NCBI GenBank assembly: GCA_964472715.1 | Contig: CAYYMT010000108.1 | Location: forward strand, 1 to 11,605 | Direction of reading: 5' to 3' | Source: JAFGTP01 sp964472715 | Lineage (GTDB): Bacteria > Fidelibacterota > UBA2242 > JAFGTP01 | Length of the DNA stretch: 11,605 nucleotides | Shown: positions 1-6,424 of the stretch, one piece after another | Position numbering within the stretch: the stretch's first letter is position 1 | Layout: every line of letters begins with the position of its first letter | Program-made: the position numbers and the translations under genes | The notes under the pieces: generated by a model | Databases searched by the model: none | Told to the model about the DNA's origin: nothing | What the model saw: the letters and a program-made list of their open reading frames with translations, nothing else

Positions 1-461
1 TGGTGGTGGCTGCTGGTAAAACCGGCAGGGCCGTGAATATCAAAAAAGCCCAATACCTGGCACCCATGGATATGATCCATGCTGTCAAAAAAATCGAATC
101 CACCGGCAATGAATCGATATTATTAACGGAGCGTGGAACCAGTTTTGGCTATGGCGGATTGGTGACCGATTTTCGGGCGGTGCCGATTATGCAGAAAACC
201 GGCTACCCGGTGATCTATGACGCCACCCACAGCGCCCAGGTGCCGGGTGGATCAACCACCGGCGGTAGGCGGGAATATATTCCCATGATGTCGCGGGCGG
301 CTGTAGCCGCCGGCTGTAATGGTATTTTTATGGAAACCCACGATAATGTGGATGGAGCAAAAAGTGATAGAGGAACGCAGTTTCCGCTGGATCAGTTGGA
401 AAAATTAATCCGCGAACTCATAGAATTACATGAAAAAATACAGGAATTAAATGCAAGATAA
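1..461 (+). CDS. kdsA: 3-deoxy-8-phosphooctulonate synthase (Kdo-8-P synthase), C-terminal part
   Basis: KdsA condenses phosphoenolpyruvate with D-arabinose-5-phosphate to give Kdo-8-phosphate, the committed step of Kdo synthesis for LPS, in the cytoplasm. Only about the last 153 residues are in the window; the family is usually near 270-285 residues, so the first ~120 lie upstream. Visible family motifs in order are VNIKKAQYLAP, ILLTERGTSFGYGGLV, VIYDATHSAQVPGG, GIFMETH and a C-terminal SDRGTQFPLDQL stretch, which fit the TIM-barrel C-terminal half with its metal/substrate His and Glu residues. The frame is open from the first base and ends at TAA 459-461. In many genomes kdsA sits beside kdsC and kdsD; here those genes resume after a restriction-modification remnant. 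The class I/II (metal-dependent or not) assignment needs the missing N-terminus. Confidence 0.96.
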   Translation, partial: VVAAGKTGRAVNIKKAQYLAPMDMIHAVKKIESTGNESILLTERGTSFGYGGLVTDFRAVPIMQKTGYPVIYDATHSAQVPGGSTTGGRREYIPMMSRAAVAAGCNGIFMETHDNVDGAKSDRGTQFPLDQLEKLIRELIELHEKIQELNAR

Positions 462-466
462 ATATA

Positions 467-1606
467 ATGACTAAGATGTTAGATATATCAGATTATGGGA
501 AACAAATTGATTTGTTTGATTTAAGTGAAATCGACACTGATATAATAAAAGTCAAAAAAATTAATAAGCCGTACCGACATTTTTCCAGGATTAAAGAAGG
601 ATATTTTCAATTACAAAACCGAAGATATCTGGGAAATAAATATAGATTATTGGGGTTTATTGAAGATATTGTACAGGAAAAATGTGGTGACATGGAATCA
701 TTTTGTGATATTTTCGCCGGTACAGGAGTTGTAGGGGAGCGGTTTAACAGTAAAGATGTCAAAGTTATAGCAAATGATTTTCTTTTTTCTAATTTTGTTT
801 GTTTGAAGACTTTTTTAGGTATTCATAAATTTACTGAATCAACACAGCAAAAAATTGACTATCTGAATAATCTGGCCACTTTCAGAGAAAATTATTTTTC
901 CAATAATTTTGGAAACAAATATTTTTCTCTTGAAAATGCTATGAAAATAGGATCTATCAGGGAAGAGATTGATCGAATTTCTGAAAATCAAGAGGAAAAA
1001 TATATATTAATTTGCACTCTGATATATGCCATTGATAAAATCGCAAATACTGTTGGTCATTATGATGCATTCCGAAAAAAAATAGATGTTGAAAAGAATT
1101 TTTCTTTAAAAATTCCACATATCAGGCTTTCTTCTAATATTAATAACGAAGTCTTTAAAGAAGATGCAAATAAACTTATTCGGAAAATAAGATGTGATGT
1201 GTTGTATATTGACCCCCCATACAATTCCCGACAATATTCTGACGCTTATCATTTGCTTGAAAATTTGGCGGAATGGAAAAAACCGCACGTAAAAGGTAAA
1301 GCCAGAAAAATGGATAGAAGCCATATAAAAAGCAAATATTGCATGAAAAGCGCGACAAAAATGTTTAACGATTTAATTCAAAATGCCAATTGTAACCATA
1401 TATTGTTGTCTTATAATAGCACTGGTGATTCAATGGATGGTCGATCAAATGCTAGAATATCTGATGAGGATATTTTTAGGATTCTGAGTGTGAAAGGCAA
1501 TATAGAAATTTTCGAAAAAAATTATAAAACCTTTACAACAGGTAAAAGTAAGTTAGGCGAAAACAGGGAAAGAATATTTTATTGTGAGGTTAATAATAAA
1601 ATATGA
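467..1606 (+). CDS. D12-class DNA adenine-N6 methyltransferase (surviving methylase of a damaged R-M system)
   Basis: This is predicted to transfer a methyl group from S-adenosylmethionine to adenine N6 in a specific DNA site. Motifs follow the D12/Dam-like order: YLGNKYRLL at residues 54-62 (motif X), DIFAGTGVVG at 81-90 (SAM-binding motif I) and DPPYNSRQY from Asp249 (catalytic motif IV). The 379 residues exceed the usual ~270 of Dam-like enzymes, with a ~45-residue N-terminal extension and a long segment between motifs I and IV that may carry target recognition. No frameshift or lost motif is visible, so it may be active. ATG 467 is the likely start, with ATG 476 as alternative; neither has a clear Shine-Dalgarno. 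The gene starts 5 bases after the kdsA stop, and its TGA overlaps the next ATG (ATGA). It is far richer in A/T than its neighbours (13 G/C of 60 in 781-840 against 35 of 60 in 3001-3060), which suggests acquisition. The target site cannot be read from sequence. Confidence 0.88.
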   Translation: MTKMLDISDYGKQIDLFDLSEIDTDIIKVKKINKPYRHFSRIKEGYFQLQNRRYLGNKYRLLGFIEDIVQEKCGDMESFCDIFAGTGVVGERFNSKDVKVIANDFLFSNFVCLKTFLGIHKFTESTQQKIDYLNNLATFRENYFSNNFGNKYFSLENAMKIGSIREEIDRISENQEEKYILICTLIYAIDKIANTVGHYDAFRKKIDVEKNFSLKIPHIRLSSNINNEVFKEDANKLIRKIRCDVLYIDPPYNSRQYSDAYHLLENLAEWKKPHVKGKARKMDRSHIKSKYCMKSATKMFNDLIQNANCNHILLSYNSTGDSMDGRSNARISDEDIFRILSVKGNIEIFEKNYKTFTTGKSKLGENRERIFYCEVNNKI

Positions 1607-1728
1607 AAAAGCCATGGTCAATAACAACAACACTTCGAAATCCTGATAGGCTGCGAAATTTTTTAATTGTATTTTCACAGCTAGAAGGAGAGCACTGGAA
1701 TTCAGGAACCCAAATTAAATTTAAAATT
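1603..1728 (+). pseudogene. N-terminal remnant of AlwI-family type II restriction endonuclease
   Basis: Forty-two codons resemble only the leading segment of AlwI-like endonucleases: a KPWSI start, a T-T-T-x-R-N-P-x-R-L-R run and a QIKF segment. In full-length relatives I recall this being followed by a hydrophobic Q-I-L-L-I-Q stretch. Here the homology stops at the KFKI residues (1717-1728). The catalytic domain is absent. The call rests on motif memory, not on a search. Confidence 0.72.
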
Positions 1729-1734
1729 AATAAT
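1717..1734 (+). other. Probable deletion junction inside the R-M chimera
   Basis: Endonuclease-like coding text ends and methyltransferase-like text begins within an A/T-only run (codons for K-F-K-I-N-N). Such low-complexity sequence could supply the few bases of microhomology needed for an illegitimate deletion. The exact breakpoint cannot be fixed without an intact relative. Confidence 0.55.
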
Positions 1735-2178
1735 GTAATCACCTGGTACAAAACTAATGCGATGCCAAACATGACTCGCAGAGTGTTTACTCATTCAACG
1801 GAATTTCTCGTTTGGGCGGTGAAAGATAAAAATTGGGTGTTTAATTATGAAAAAATAAAAGAGATAAATCCGGAAAAACAAAAAAACGGAAAAAATAAAC
1901 AGATGCGGGATTTATGGAGTTTGCCCTTGGTCCAGGGACGGGAAAGAATCCGCGGTAAAGATGGCCGGGCTGTCCATCCAACACAGAAACCGGAAGAAAT
2001 GTTGAAGCGAGTAATATTAGCAAGTTCCAATGAGGGAGATACAGTCCTTGACCCATTTTCTGGTAGTGGGACAACCGTTTTTATTGCAAAAAAATATAAT
2101 AGAAATTTTATTGGAATAGAAAAAGAAAAGAAATATGTTAAAATATCAGAAGAAAGAATAAATGCTTTAAAAATATAA
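1729..2178 (+). pseudogene. C-terminal remnant of second (beta-type N4/N6) DNA methyltransferase
   Basis: About 149 residues cover the back half of a beta-type methyltransferase. They include the segment that normally follows the catalytic motif (NNVITWYKTNAMPN), a variable recognition-like part rich in Lys/Asn, HPTQKP (motif X) and DPFSGSGTT (motif I) through to a normal-looking C-terminus. The catalytic (T/S/D)-P-P-Y motif and the preceding residues are not present anywhere upstream in this frame. Type II systems with asymmetric targets often carry two methylases, one per strand, so this was probably the partner of the gene at 467-1606. Confidence 0.8.
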
Positions 2179-2188
2179 ATATTTAACC

Positions 2189-2205
2189 AGTCACAATTTG
2201 TGACT
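2189..2205. repeat. Perfect 8-bp inverted repeat with 1-base spacer at the 3' edge of the R-M island
   Basis: AGTCACAA-T-TTGTGACT is perfectly self-complementary apart from the central T. It lies 11 bases after the R-M chimera stop and overlaps the GTG at 2200 that could start kdsC. The half-sites face the opposite way to a CRP-type TGTGA-N6-TCACA box, so I do not assign a regulator. It could be an operator, a small RNA hairpin sequestering the kdsC start, or a scar of the insertion. Confidence 0.5.
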
Positions 2206-2208
2206 ACT

Positions 2209-2778
2209 ATGAAAAAATTAAATATGGAAAATAGAATAAAAACAGAAAAAGAAAATAAACTTAAAAAAATAAAACTCTTCATCTCCGATGTTGACGGCGT
2301 GTTTACCGACGGCGCTTTTTACATCAGCGGTGAACTGAAAGAATTCAAAAAATTCAATGCTTTGGACGGTTTGGGTGTGAAAATACTGCAAACTGCCGGC
2401 ATTCCCGTGATTGTAATTTCCGGACGCCATTCCGATTCGACAACCGATCGAATGACAAAGCTAGGCATCGAAAACATCTTTCAGGGTGAAATTGGCAAAC
2501 TGGACGCCTTTGAAAAAATGAAGCAAAAATTTGGTGTTAAAGACGAAGAGATTGTTTATATCGGCGATGATGTTGTGGATATTCCCCTGCTGAAAAAAGT
2601 TGGCTTTGCCGCCACCGTACCCAATTCAATCGAGGAGGTTCAGGCGGTAGCTCATTATATCACAGAGCGTCATGGGGGCTGCGGCGCTTTCCGTGAAGTG
2701 GCGGATATGGTACTGAAAGCCCAGAATAAATTTTACGATGCCGTGGAAAAATTTATTGGAATAAATATTCAGGAATAA
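2209..2778 (+). CDS. kdsC: 3-deoxy-D-manno-octulosonate 8-phosphate phosphatase (HAD family)
   Basis: KdsC hydrolyses Kdo-8-phosphate to Kdo plus phosphate, the step after KdsA. Numbered from GTG 2200, HAD motif I is DVDGVFTDG with Asp30 as predicted nucleophile and Asp32 as acid/base. Motif II is VISGRHSD (Ser74), and motif IV is YIGDDVVD (Asp123, Asp124), which binds magnesium. The C-terminal HGGCGAFREV segment is typical of the tetrameric capless phosphatases. Length is 192 residues from GTG 2200, 189 from ATG 2209 and 184 from ATG 2224, against about 170-190 in the family. I chose ATG 2209, but no start has a clear ribosome site. The first ~22 residues are Lys/Glu/Asn-rich and come from A/T-rich DNA like that of the R-M island, whereas the core from about 2280 has normal composition. 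kdsD starts 2 bases after the stop. Confidence 0.93.
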   Translation: MKKLNMENRIKTEKENKLKKIKLFISDVDGVFTDGAFYISGELKEFKKFNALDGLGVKILQTAGIPVIVISGRHSDSTTDRMTKLGIENIFQGEIGKLDAFEKMKQKFGVKDEEIVYIGDDVVDIPLLKKVGFAATVPNSIEEVQAVAHYITERHGGCGAFREVADMVLKAQNKFYDAVEKFIGINIQE

Positions 2779-2780
2779 AA

Positions 2781-3758
2781 ATGCCCAGAAGACATATGGA
2801 AAAAGCCAAAGAAGTTTTACAGATCGAATCAAAAGTGATTGCGGATCTCACCAATAGAGTTGACGAAAATTTTCACCAGGCGGTGGAAACGATTTTGCGG
2901 ATCAGTGGAAAAGTAATCGTTTTGGGAATGGGAAAATCAGGTTTGGTGGGGCGAAAATTATCAGCCACTCTCTCCAGTACCGGTACTCCCAGTTTTTTCA
3001 TGCATCCCGGCGAAGCGGCCCATGGAGATTTGGGCGGACTTTCCAGTCGGGATTTGGTATTGTTGATCTCTAATTCCGGAGAAACCGGTGAACTGATCCA
3101 GTTACTACCCAATTTGAAACGTAAAAATATTCCCATTATCGGGATGTTCGGGAATATTAATTCAACCCTGGCGGAAGGATGCGATGTGGTGCTGGACACC
3201 AGTGTAAAGAAAGAAGCTTGTCCCCTGGGAATTGTTCCCACAGCTTCTTCGATAGCAGCATCGGCGATGGGAGACGCGCTCTCCATCTCATTGCTGGATA
3301 AGCGTGGATTTGAGGAAAAAGATTTTGCGGAATTTCATCCCGGTGGTTCATTGGGCAAGCGATTATTGACCACGGTTGATGACCTGATGCACAAAGGCGA
3401 GATGATCCCCCTGATCTCCAGGGAAAAACAAATGAAAGACGTGATCGTCACCATGACGCAGAAAGGACTCGGTGTTGTGGGCACGATCGATGACCAGGGC
3501 AATTTGGTTGGTGTCATCACCGATGGGGATTTGCGGCGTGGATTGGAAAACACAACGGAATTTATCAATTGGAAAGCCGAAGATCTGATGTCCCTGAATC
3601 CTAAATGGATCACCCGTGACAGACTGGCCATTGACGCGCTGAAAATTATGGAAAAATTCGCCATTACTTCGCTCTTTGTTTTTGAAGAAGCCAATGTTGG
3701 TGAGCCGGTGGGTATTATCCACATACATGATATTTTGAAATACGGAATTATGACATGA
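2781..3758 (+). CDS. kdsD: Arabinose-5-phosphate isomerase (KpsF/GutQ family, SIS + two CBS domains)
   Basis: This enzyme interconverts D-ribulose-5-phosphate and D-arabinose-5-phosphate, the sugar used by KdsA, in the cytoplasm. The 325 residues match the family length. A SIS domain fills roughly residues 20-180, with GMGKSGLVGRKLSATLSSTG, MHPGEAAHGDLGG and SNSGETGEL as sugar-phosphate-binding segments. A conserved FHPGGSLGKRLL follows, then two CBS domains (about 200-255 and 265-325; GVITDGDLRRG and GIIHIHDIL) that probably regulate activity. ATG 2781 is preceded by AGGAA at 2771-2775, which overlaps the kdsC stop and has good spacing; ATG 2796 is less likely. The TGA overlaps the next ATG (ATGA 3755-3758), indicating translational coupling with the LPS-export gene. 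Confidence 0.96.
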   Translation: MPRRHMEKAKEVLQIESKVIADLTNRVDENFHQAVETILRISGKVIVLGMGKSGLVGRKLSATLSSTGTPSFFMHPGEAAHGDLGGLSSRDLVLLISNSGETGELIQLLPNLKRKNIPIIGMFGNINSTLAEGCDVVLDTSVKKEACPLGIVPTASSIAASAMGDALSISLLDKRGFEEKDFAEFHPGGSLGKRLLTTVDDLMHKGEMIPLISREKQMKDVIVTMTQKGLGVVGTIDDQGNLVGVITDGDLRRGLENTTEFINWKAEDLMSLNPKWITRDRLAIDALKIMEKFAITSLFVFEEANVGEPVGIIHIHDILKYGIMT

Positions 3759-4294
3759 AAAACGCCTTTGTTTACATATTTATTTTTCTGATATTTTTCG
3801 GGTGCACGGATTTTTCCGAAACTGAAGACCCGGTTGAGGATGTTCGCATGCCTCAGCATGAAAGCTGGAACTCCACGATCACTCTTTCCAAAAAGGGCAA
3901 AAATACAGCAATTGTAAAGGCCGGCTATCTGGCCAAGTACAGTGACAATAAAACCACCTTTTTGTCCGATACTGTACACGTGGATTTTTTTGATGATAAC
4001 GGGAATGCTACCAGTCATTTACAATCGATTTCAGCAGAAGTAGACGAGTCCCGAAATAATTTGATCGCGCAAAAAAATGTTGTTGTAATTTCTGATAGTG
4101 GTGTTACATTATACACCGATAAATTGGAATGGGACCAGAAAAAGGAAAAAATTCTGTCCGATACATTAGTCACGATAATCACAGAAGAGGATACCATTCG
4201 TGGTATCGGTTTGGAATCCGACGCCGAATTAACCAACTGGAAGATTTTTGAACCCGTTGGCGTCACCGAGAGAAAACTGGAAAAGAAAAATTAG
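3755..4294 (+). CDS. lptC: LPS export protein LptC, predicted lipoprotein form
   Basis: LptC is the periplasmic bridge component that passes LPS from the inner-membrane LptBFG transporter towards LptA. The 179 residues start with a short signal: Lys2, a hydrophobic run at residues 4-16, then a lipobox-like FFGC with Cys17 as probable lipidation site. This differs from E. coli LptC, which keeps an uncleaved membrane helix. The rest is beta-rich (KAGYLAKYSDNKTTFLSDTV, VTLYTDKLEWDQKKEKILSD, TIRGIGLESD) and fits the LptC/OstA beta-jellyroll. Sequence conservation in this family is low, so position just before lptB and after kdsC-kdsD supports the call. The start codon overlaps the kdsD stop. No lptA follows; lptB begins 3 bases after the stop. 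Confidence 0.85.
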   Translation: MKNAFVYIFIFLIFFGCTDFSETEDPVEDVRMPQHESWNSTITLSKKGKNTAIVKAGYLAKYSDNKTTFLSDTVHVDFFDDNGNATSHLQSISAEVDESRNNLIAQKNVVVISDSGVTLYTDKLEWDQKKEKILSDTLVTIITEEDTIRGIGLESDAELTNWKIFEPVGVTERKLEKKN

Positions 4295-4297
4295 AGG
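4294..4297 (+). promoter_or_regulatory. Shine-Dalgarno-like GAGG touching the lptB start
   Basis: GAGG ends at the base before ATG 4298, with no spacer; 5-9 bases would be normal. No other in-frame ATG, GTG or TTG exists until after Walker A, so the start is not in doubt, and translation is probably coupled to lptC, whose stop is 3 bases away. Confidence 0.4.
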
Positions 4298-5038
4298 ATG
4301 ATAATAGAAAACAAAATATTAAAAGCCGAAGACCTGCATAAGCAATATGGCAAACGTGAAGTGGTCAAAGGAGTTTCCCTGGAAGTAAATAAAGGTGAAA
4401 TCGTCGGCCTGCTGGGGCCTAACGGCGCCGGTAAAACCACTACTTTTCGGATTGTGACAGGAATGATACGGCCCAATGCCGGGGAAGTATACCTCAACGA
4501 TCTGAGGATCACAAAAATGCCCATGTATAAACGGGCGCAATACGGCATCGGCTATCTCTCCCAGGAGCCGTCGGTCTTTCGTAAACTGACCGTTGAACAA
4601 AATATTTTATTAGTGATGGAATTTTTAGGCTTTTCAAATAAAGAGATGAAAGAAAAACTGGAAATATTACTGGGTGAATTATCGATCACCCATATTCGTA
4701 AGAGCCGGGCCGACACATTGTCAGGGGGAGAACGCCGCCGGCTGGAAATTACCCGGGCCCTGGTGACCAACCCGGACTTCATTCTTTTGGATGAACCTTT
4801 TGCCGGTGTTGATCCAATTGCAGTTGAAGATATTCAAAATATTGTTGTAAGTTTAAAGGATAGAAATATAGGAATATTGATCACTGATCACAATGTTCGA
4901 GAAACCCTGTCAATAACCGATCGCGCCTATTTGATGTTCGAGGGAGCAGTGATCAAAACCGGAACATCTGAATTTCTGGCCAATGACGAAGAAGCCAGAC
5001 GTTTATATTTAGGCAGCAGTTTTAGTTTGGGACGTTAA
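4298..5038 (+). CDS. lptB: LPS export ABC transporter ATP-binding protein LptB
   Basis: LptB is the cytoplasmic ATPase that, as a dimer under LptF and LptG, powers LPS extraction from the inner membrane. All nucleotide-binding motifs are present in 246 residues. Walker A is GPNGAGKT with Lys46, the Q-loop is YLSQEPSVFRKLTVEQN with Gln89, the signature is LSGGE at 141-145, Walker B is FILLDEP with catalytic Glu166, and the H-loop is ITDHN with His198. The SQEPSVFRKLTVEQN stretch is distinctive for LptB among ABC ATPases. The stop TAA (5036-5038) abuts the rpoN ATG directly, the same lptB-rpoN neighbourhood as in Proteobacteria. Confidence 0.97.
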   Translation: MIIENKILKAEDLHKQYGKREVVKGVSLEVNKGEIVGLLGPNGAGKTTTFRIVTGMIRPNAGEVYLNDLRITKMPMYKRAQYGIGYLSQEPSVFRKLTVEQNILLVMEFLGFSNKEMKEKLEILLGELSITHIRKSRADTLSGGERRRLEITRALVTNPDFILLDEPFAGVDPIAVEDIQNIVVSLKDRNIGILITDHNVRETLSITDRAYLMFEGAVIKTGTSEFLANDEEARRLYLGSSFSLGR

Positions 5039-6415
5039 ATGCAGTTAAATCAAGCACAAATTCAGAAACTTTCGCAGGAGTTAAAATTAACGCCGCAGCA
5101 GATCCTACAATCCACAATTCTCCAGTTGACCACCCTCTCCCTGGAAGCCCGGGTCATGAAAGAGCTGGAGCAAAATCCGGTTCTTGAAGAAGAAGAGGAC
5201 AAAGAGAAAGAGGCGGAAAACGAAGAAAAGGAAAATGAAGAAGAGGAGGTGGATTGGGAGGAAATATTACCTCAGAACGATGATTTTAAACCAAAACAGG
5301 AATATGATCGTTCCAAAGAGGAGAGAAAATATATCCAGCCCAGTATCACCGGATTTGTTGAGGAACTGCTTGAACAGTTGAAAATGGTCAACATGACAGA
5401 AAGTGAAAACCGGATCGCCAGGGAAATTATCTGGAATCTGGATACCAAAGGGTATTTGACCTTGCCGGTGGAAAACATTGCCATGACCCTCAATGAACCG
5501 GTGGACAAAGTGGAAGCTGTTTTGCAGCAGATCCAGACCTTTGATCCCCTTGGCATTGGCGCCCGTGACCTGCAGGAGTGTCTATTGATCCAGCTGCGCA
5601 ATATGCCCGGCGCCAGTAAAGATGCCATTATCTTGATCCGTGACCATTTCGATGATTTTGCCAACCGCCGCTTTCAAAAAATTATCAAGCAACTGGGATG
5701 GTCCAAAGAACAACTTTCCAAAGCCCAGGAAGAGATCGTAAAACTGAATCCCAAGCCCGGCAATGCCATTGATGACCAGGATTCCGGCTACATCACGCCC
5801 GATCTGCTCGTTCGCAAGATCGATGGCAAATTTTTAGTGGAGATCAATGATTCCCGGGTGCCGGAATTGCGCCTGAATTCCAGTTATCTGCAAATGCTCA
5901 ACGCCAAAAAGAAAATTGATAAAAACACAAAATCATATTTAAAGAAAAAGGTGGACATGGCCAACTGGTTTATTCAGGCCATTCACCAGCGCCGCATAAC
6001 GATGATCCGGGTAATGGAAGCAATTATCGAGCGCCAAAAGGATTTTTTCGAGGACAACAGTAATCCCCTGAAACCCATGATCCTCAAAGATATCGCGGAA
6101 GATGTGAATATGGATATTTCCACCATCAGCCGGGTGTCCAATGGCAAATATGTCCAGCTCTATTCCGGTGTTTATGAATTAAAGTTCTTCTTCAATGAAG
6201 GCATGAAAGACAGCAGTGGAAAAGAGGTTTCCACACGGATCATTAAACAAAAATTACAGGATATTGTTGATGAAGAAAATAAAGCCAAACCCTATAGCGA
6301 TGAGTATTTATCAGCCCGGCTCAAAGAAGAAGGGTATCCTGTGGCGCGAAGAACAATAGCAAAATACAGAAAGCAGCTTAATATTCCGGTGGCAAGACTC
6401 CGGAAAGAAATTTAG
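5039..6415 (+). CDS. rpoN: RNA polymerase sigma-54 factor
   Basis: RpoN directs RNA polymerase to -24/-12 promoters and needs an AAA+ enhancer-binding activator. The 458 residues show the standard layout. Region I is Gln/Leu-rich (KLTPQQILQSTILQLTTLSL, with the ELEQNPVLEEEE end). A very acidic region II follows at about residues 50-75. The core-binding domain comes next (NLDTKGYLTLPVE, TFDPLGIGARDLQECL, LNPKPG). The helix-turn-helix is LKDIAEDVNMDISTISR with SNGKYVQLYSGVYELKFFF after it, and the RpoN box is ARRTIAKYR at residues 436-444. It begins on the base after the lptB stop; GGGA at 5029-5032 inside lptB can serve as ribosome site. The usual downstream partners hpf and ptsN are missing; hflK follows 9 bases later. 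Confidence 0.97.
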   Translation: MQLNQAQIQKLSQELKLTPQQILQSTILQLTTLSLEARVMKELEQNPVLEEEEDKEKEAENEEKENEEEEVDWEEILPQNDDFKPKQEYDRSKEERKYIQPSITGFVEELLEQLKMVNMTESENRIAREIIWNLDTKGYLTLPVENIAMTLNEPVDKVEAVLQQIQTFDPLGIGARDLQECLLIQLRNMPGASKDAIILIRDHFDDFANRRFQKIIKQLGWSKEQLSKAQEEIVKLNPKPGNAIDDQDSGYITPDLLVRKIDGKFLVEINDSRVPELRLNSSYLQMLNAKKKIDKNTKSYLKKKVDMANWFIQAIHQRRITMIRVMEAIIERQKDFFEDNSNPLKPMILKDIAEDVNMDISTISRVSNGKYVQLYSGVYELKFFFNEGMKDSSGKEVSTRIIKQKLQDIVDEENKAKPYSDEYLSARLKEEGYPVARRTIAKYRKQLNIPVARLRKEI

Positions 6416-6424
6416 GAGGAGCAA

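Larger units (their letters stand above)
1603..2178 (+). pseudogene. In-frame chimera: N-terminus of AlwI-family endonuclease fused to C-terminus of a beta-type DNA methyltransferase
   Basis: The 191-residue frame is open but looks like two broken genes joined. Residues 1-42 (KPWSITTTLRNPDRLRNFL, then QLEGEHWNSGTQIKF) match, from memory, the characteristic start of AlwI-family type II endonucleases, which are normally several hundred residues long. From about residue 43 the text switches to a beta-type N4-cytosine/N6-adenine methyltransferase: WYKTNAMPN, THSTEFLVWA, HPTQKP at 125-130, DPFSGSGTT at 150-158 (SAM-binding motif I) and FIGIEK. In this class the catalytic S/D-PPY motif lies N-terminal to the WYKTN segment, and it is missing, as is the endonuclease catalytic core. 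Neither activity is expected to remain. The ATG overlaps the stop of the upstream methylase (ATGA), as expected for a translationally coupled endonuclease gene. The simplest inference is one deletion of roughly 2 kb or less that happened to keep the frame. A misassembly is the main alternative. Confidence 0.8.

Noticed and set aside
2189..2205. Reading the palindrome before kdsC as a CRP/FNR-type site.
   Set aside because: The half-sites are in the reverse orientation (TCACA...TGTGA) with too little spacing, so a CRP/FNR match is not supported.
1845..2282. A 145-codon frame on the minus strand across the R-M chimera and kdsC start.
   Set aside because: It is Phe/Ser/Ile-rich, as expected for the antisense of A/T-rich Lys/Glu/Asn coding DNA, and has no recognisable domain or ribosome site.
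3335..4018. A 227-codon minus-strand frame across kdsD and lptC.
   Set aside because: It crosses two well-supported genes on the other strand and shows no coherent domain.
5184..5381. A Lys/Arg-rich 65-codon frame inside rpoN.
   Set aside because: It is the frame-shifted reading of the acidic region II of sigma-54, where GAA/GAG repeats read as AAG/AGA.
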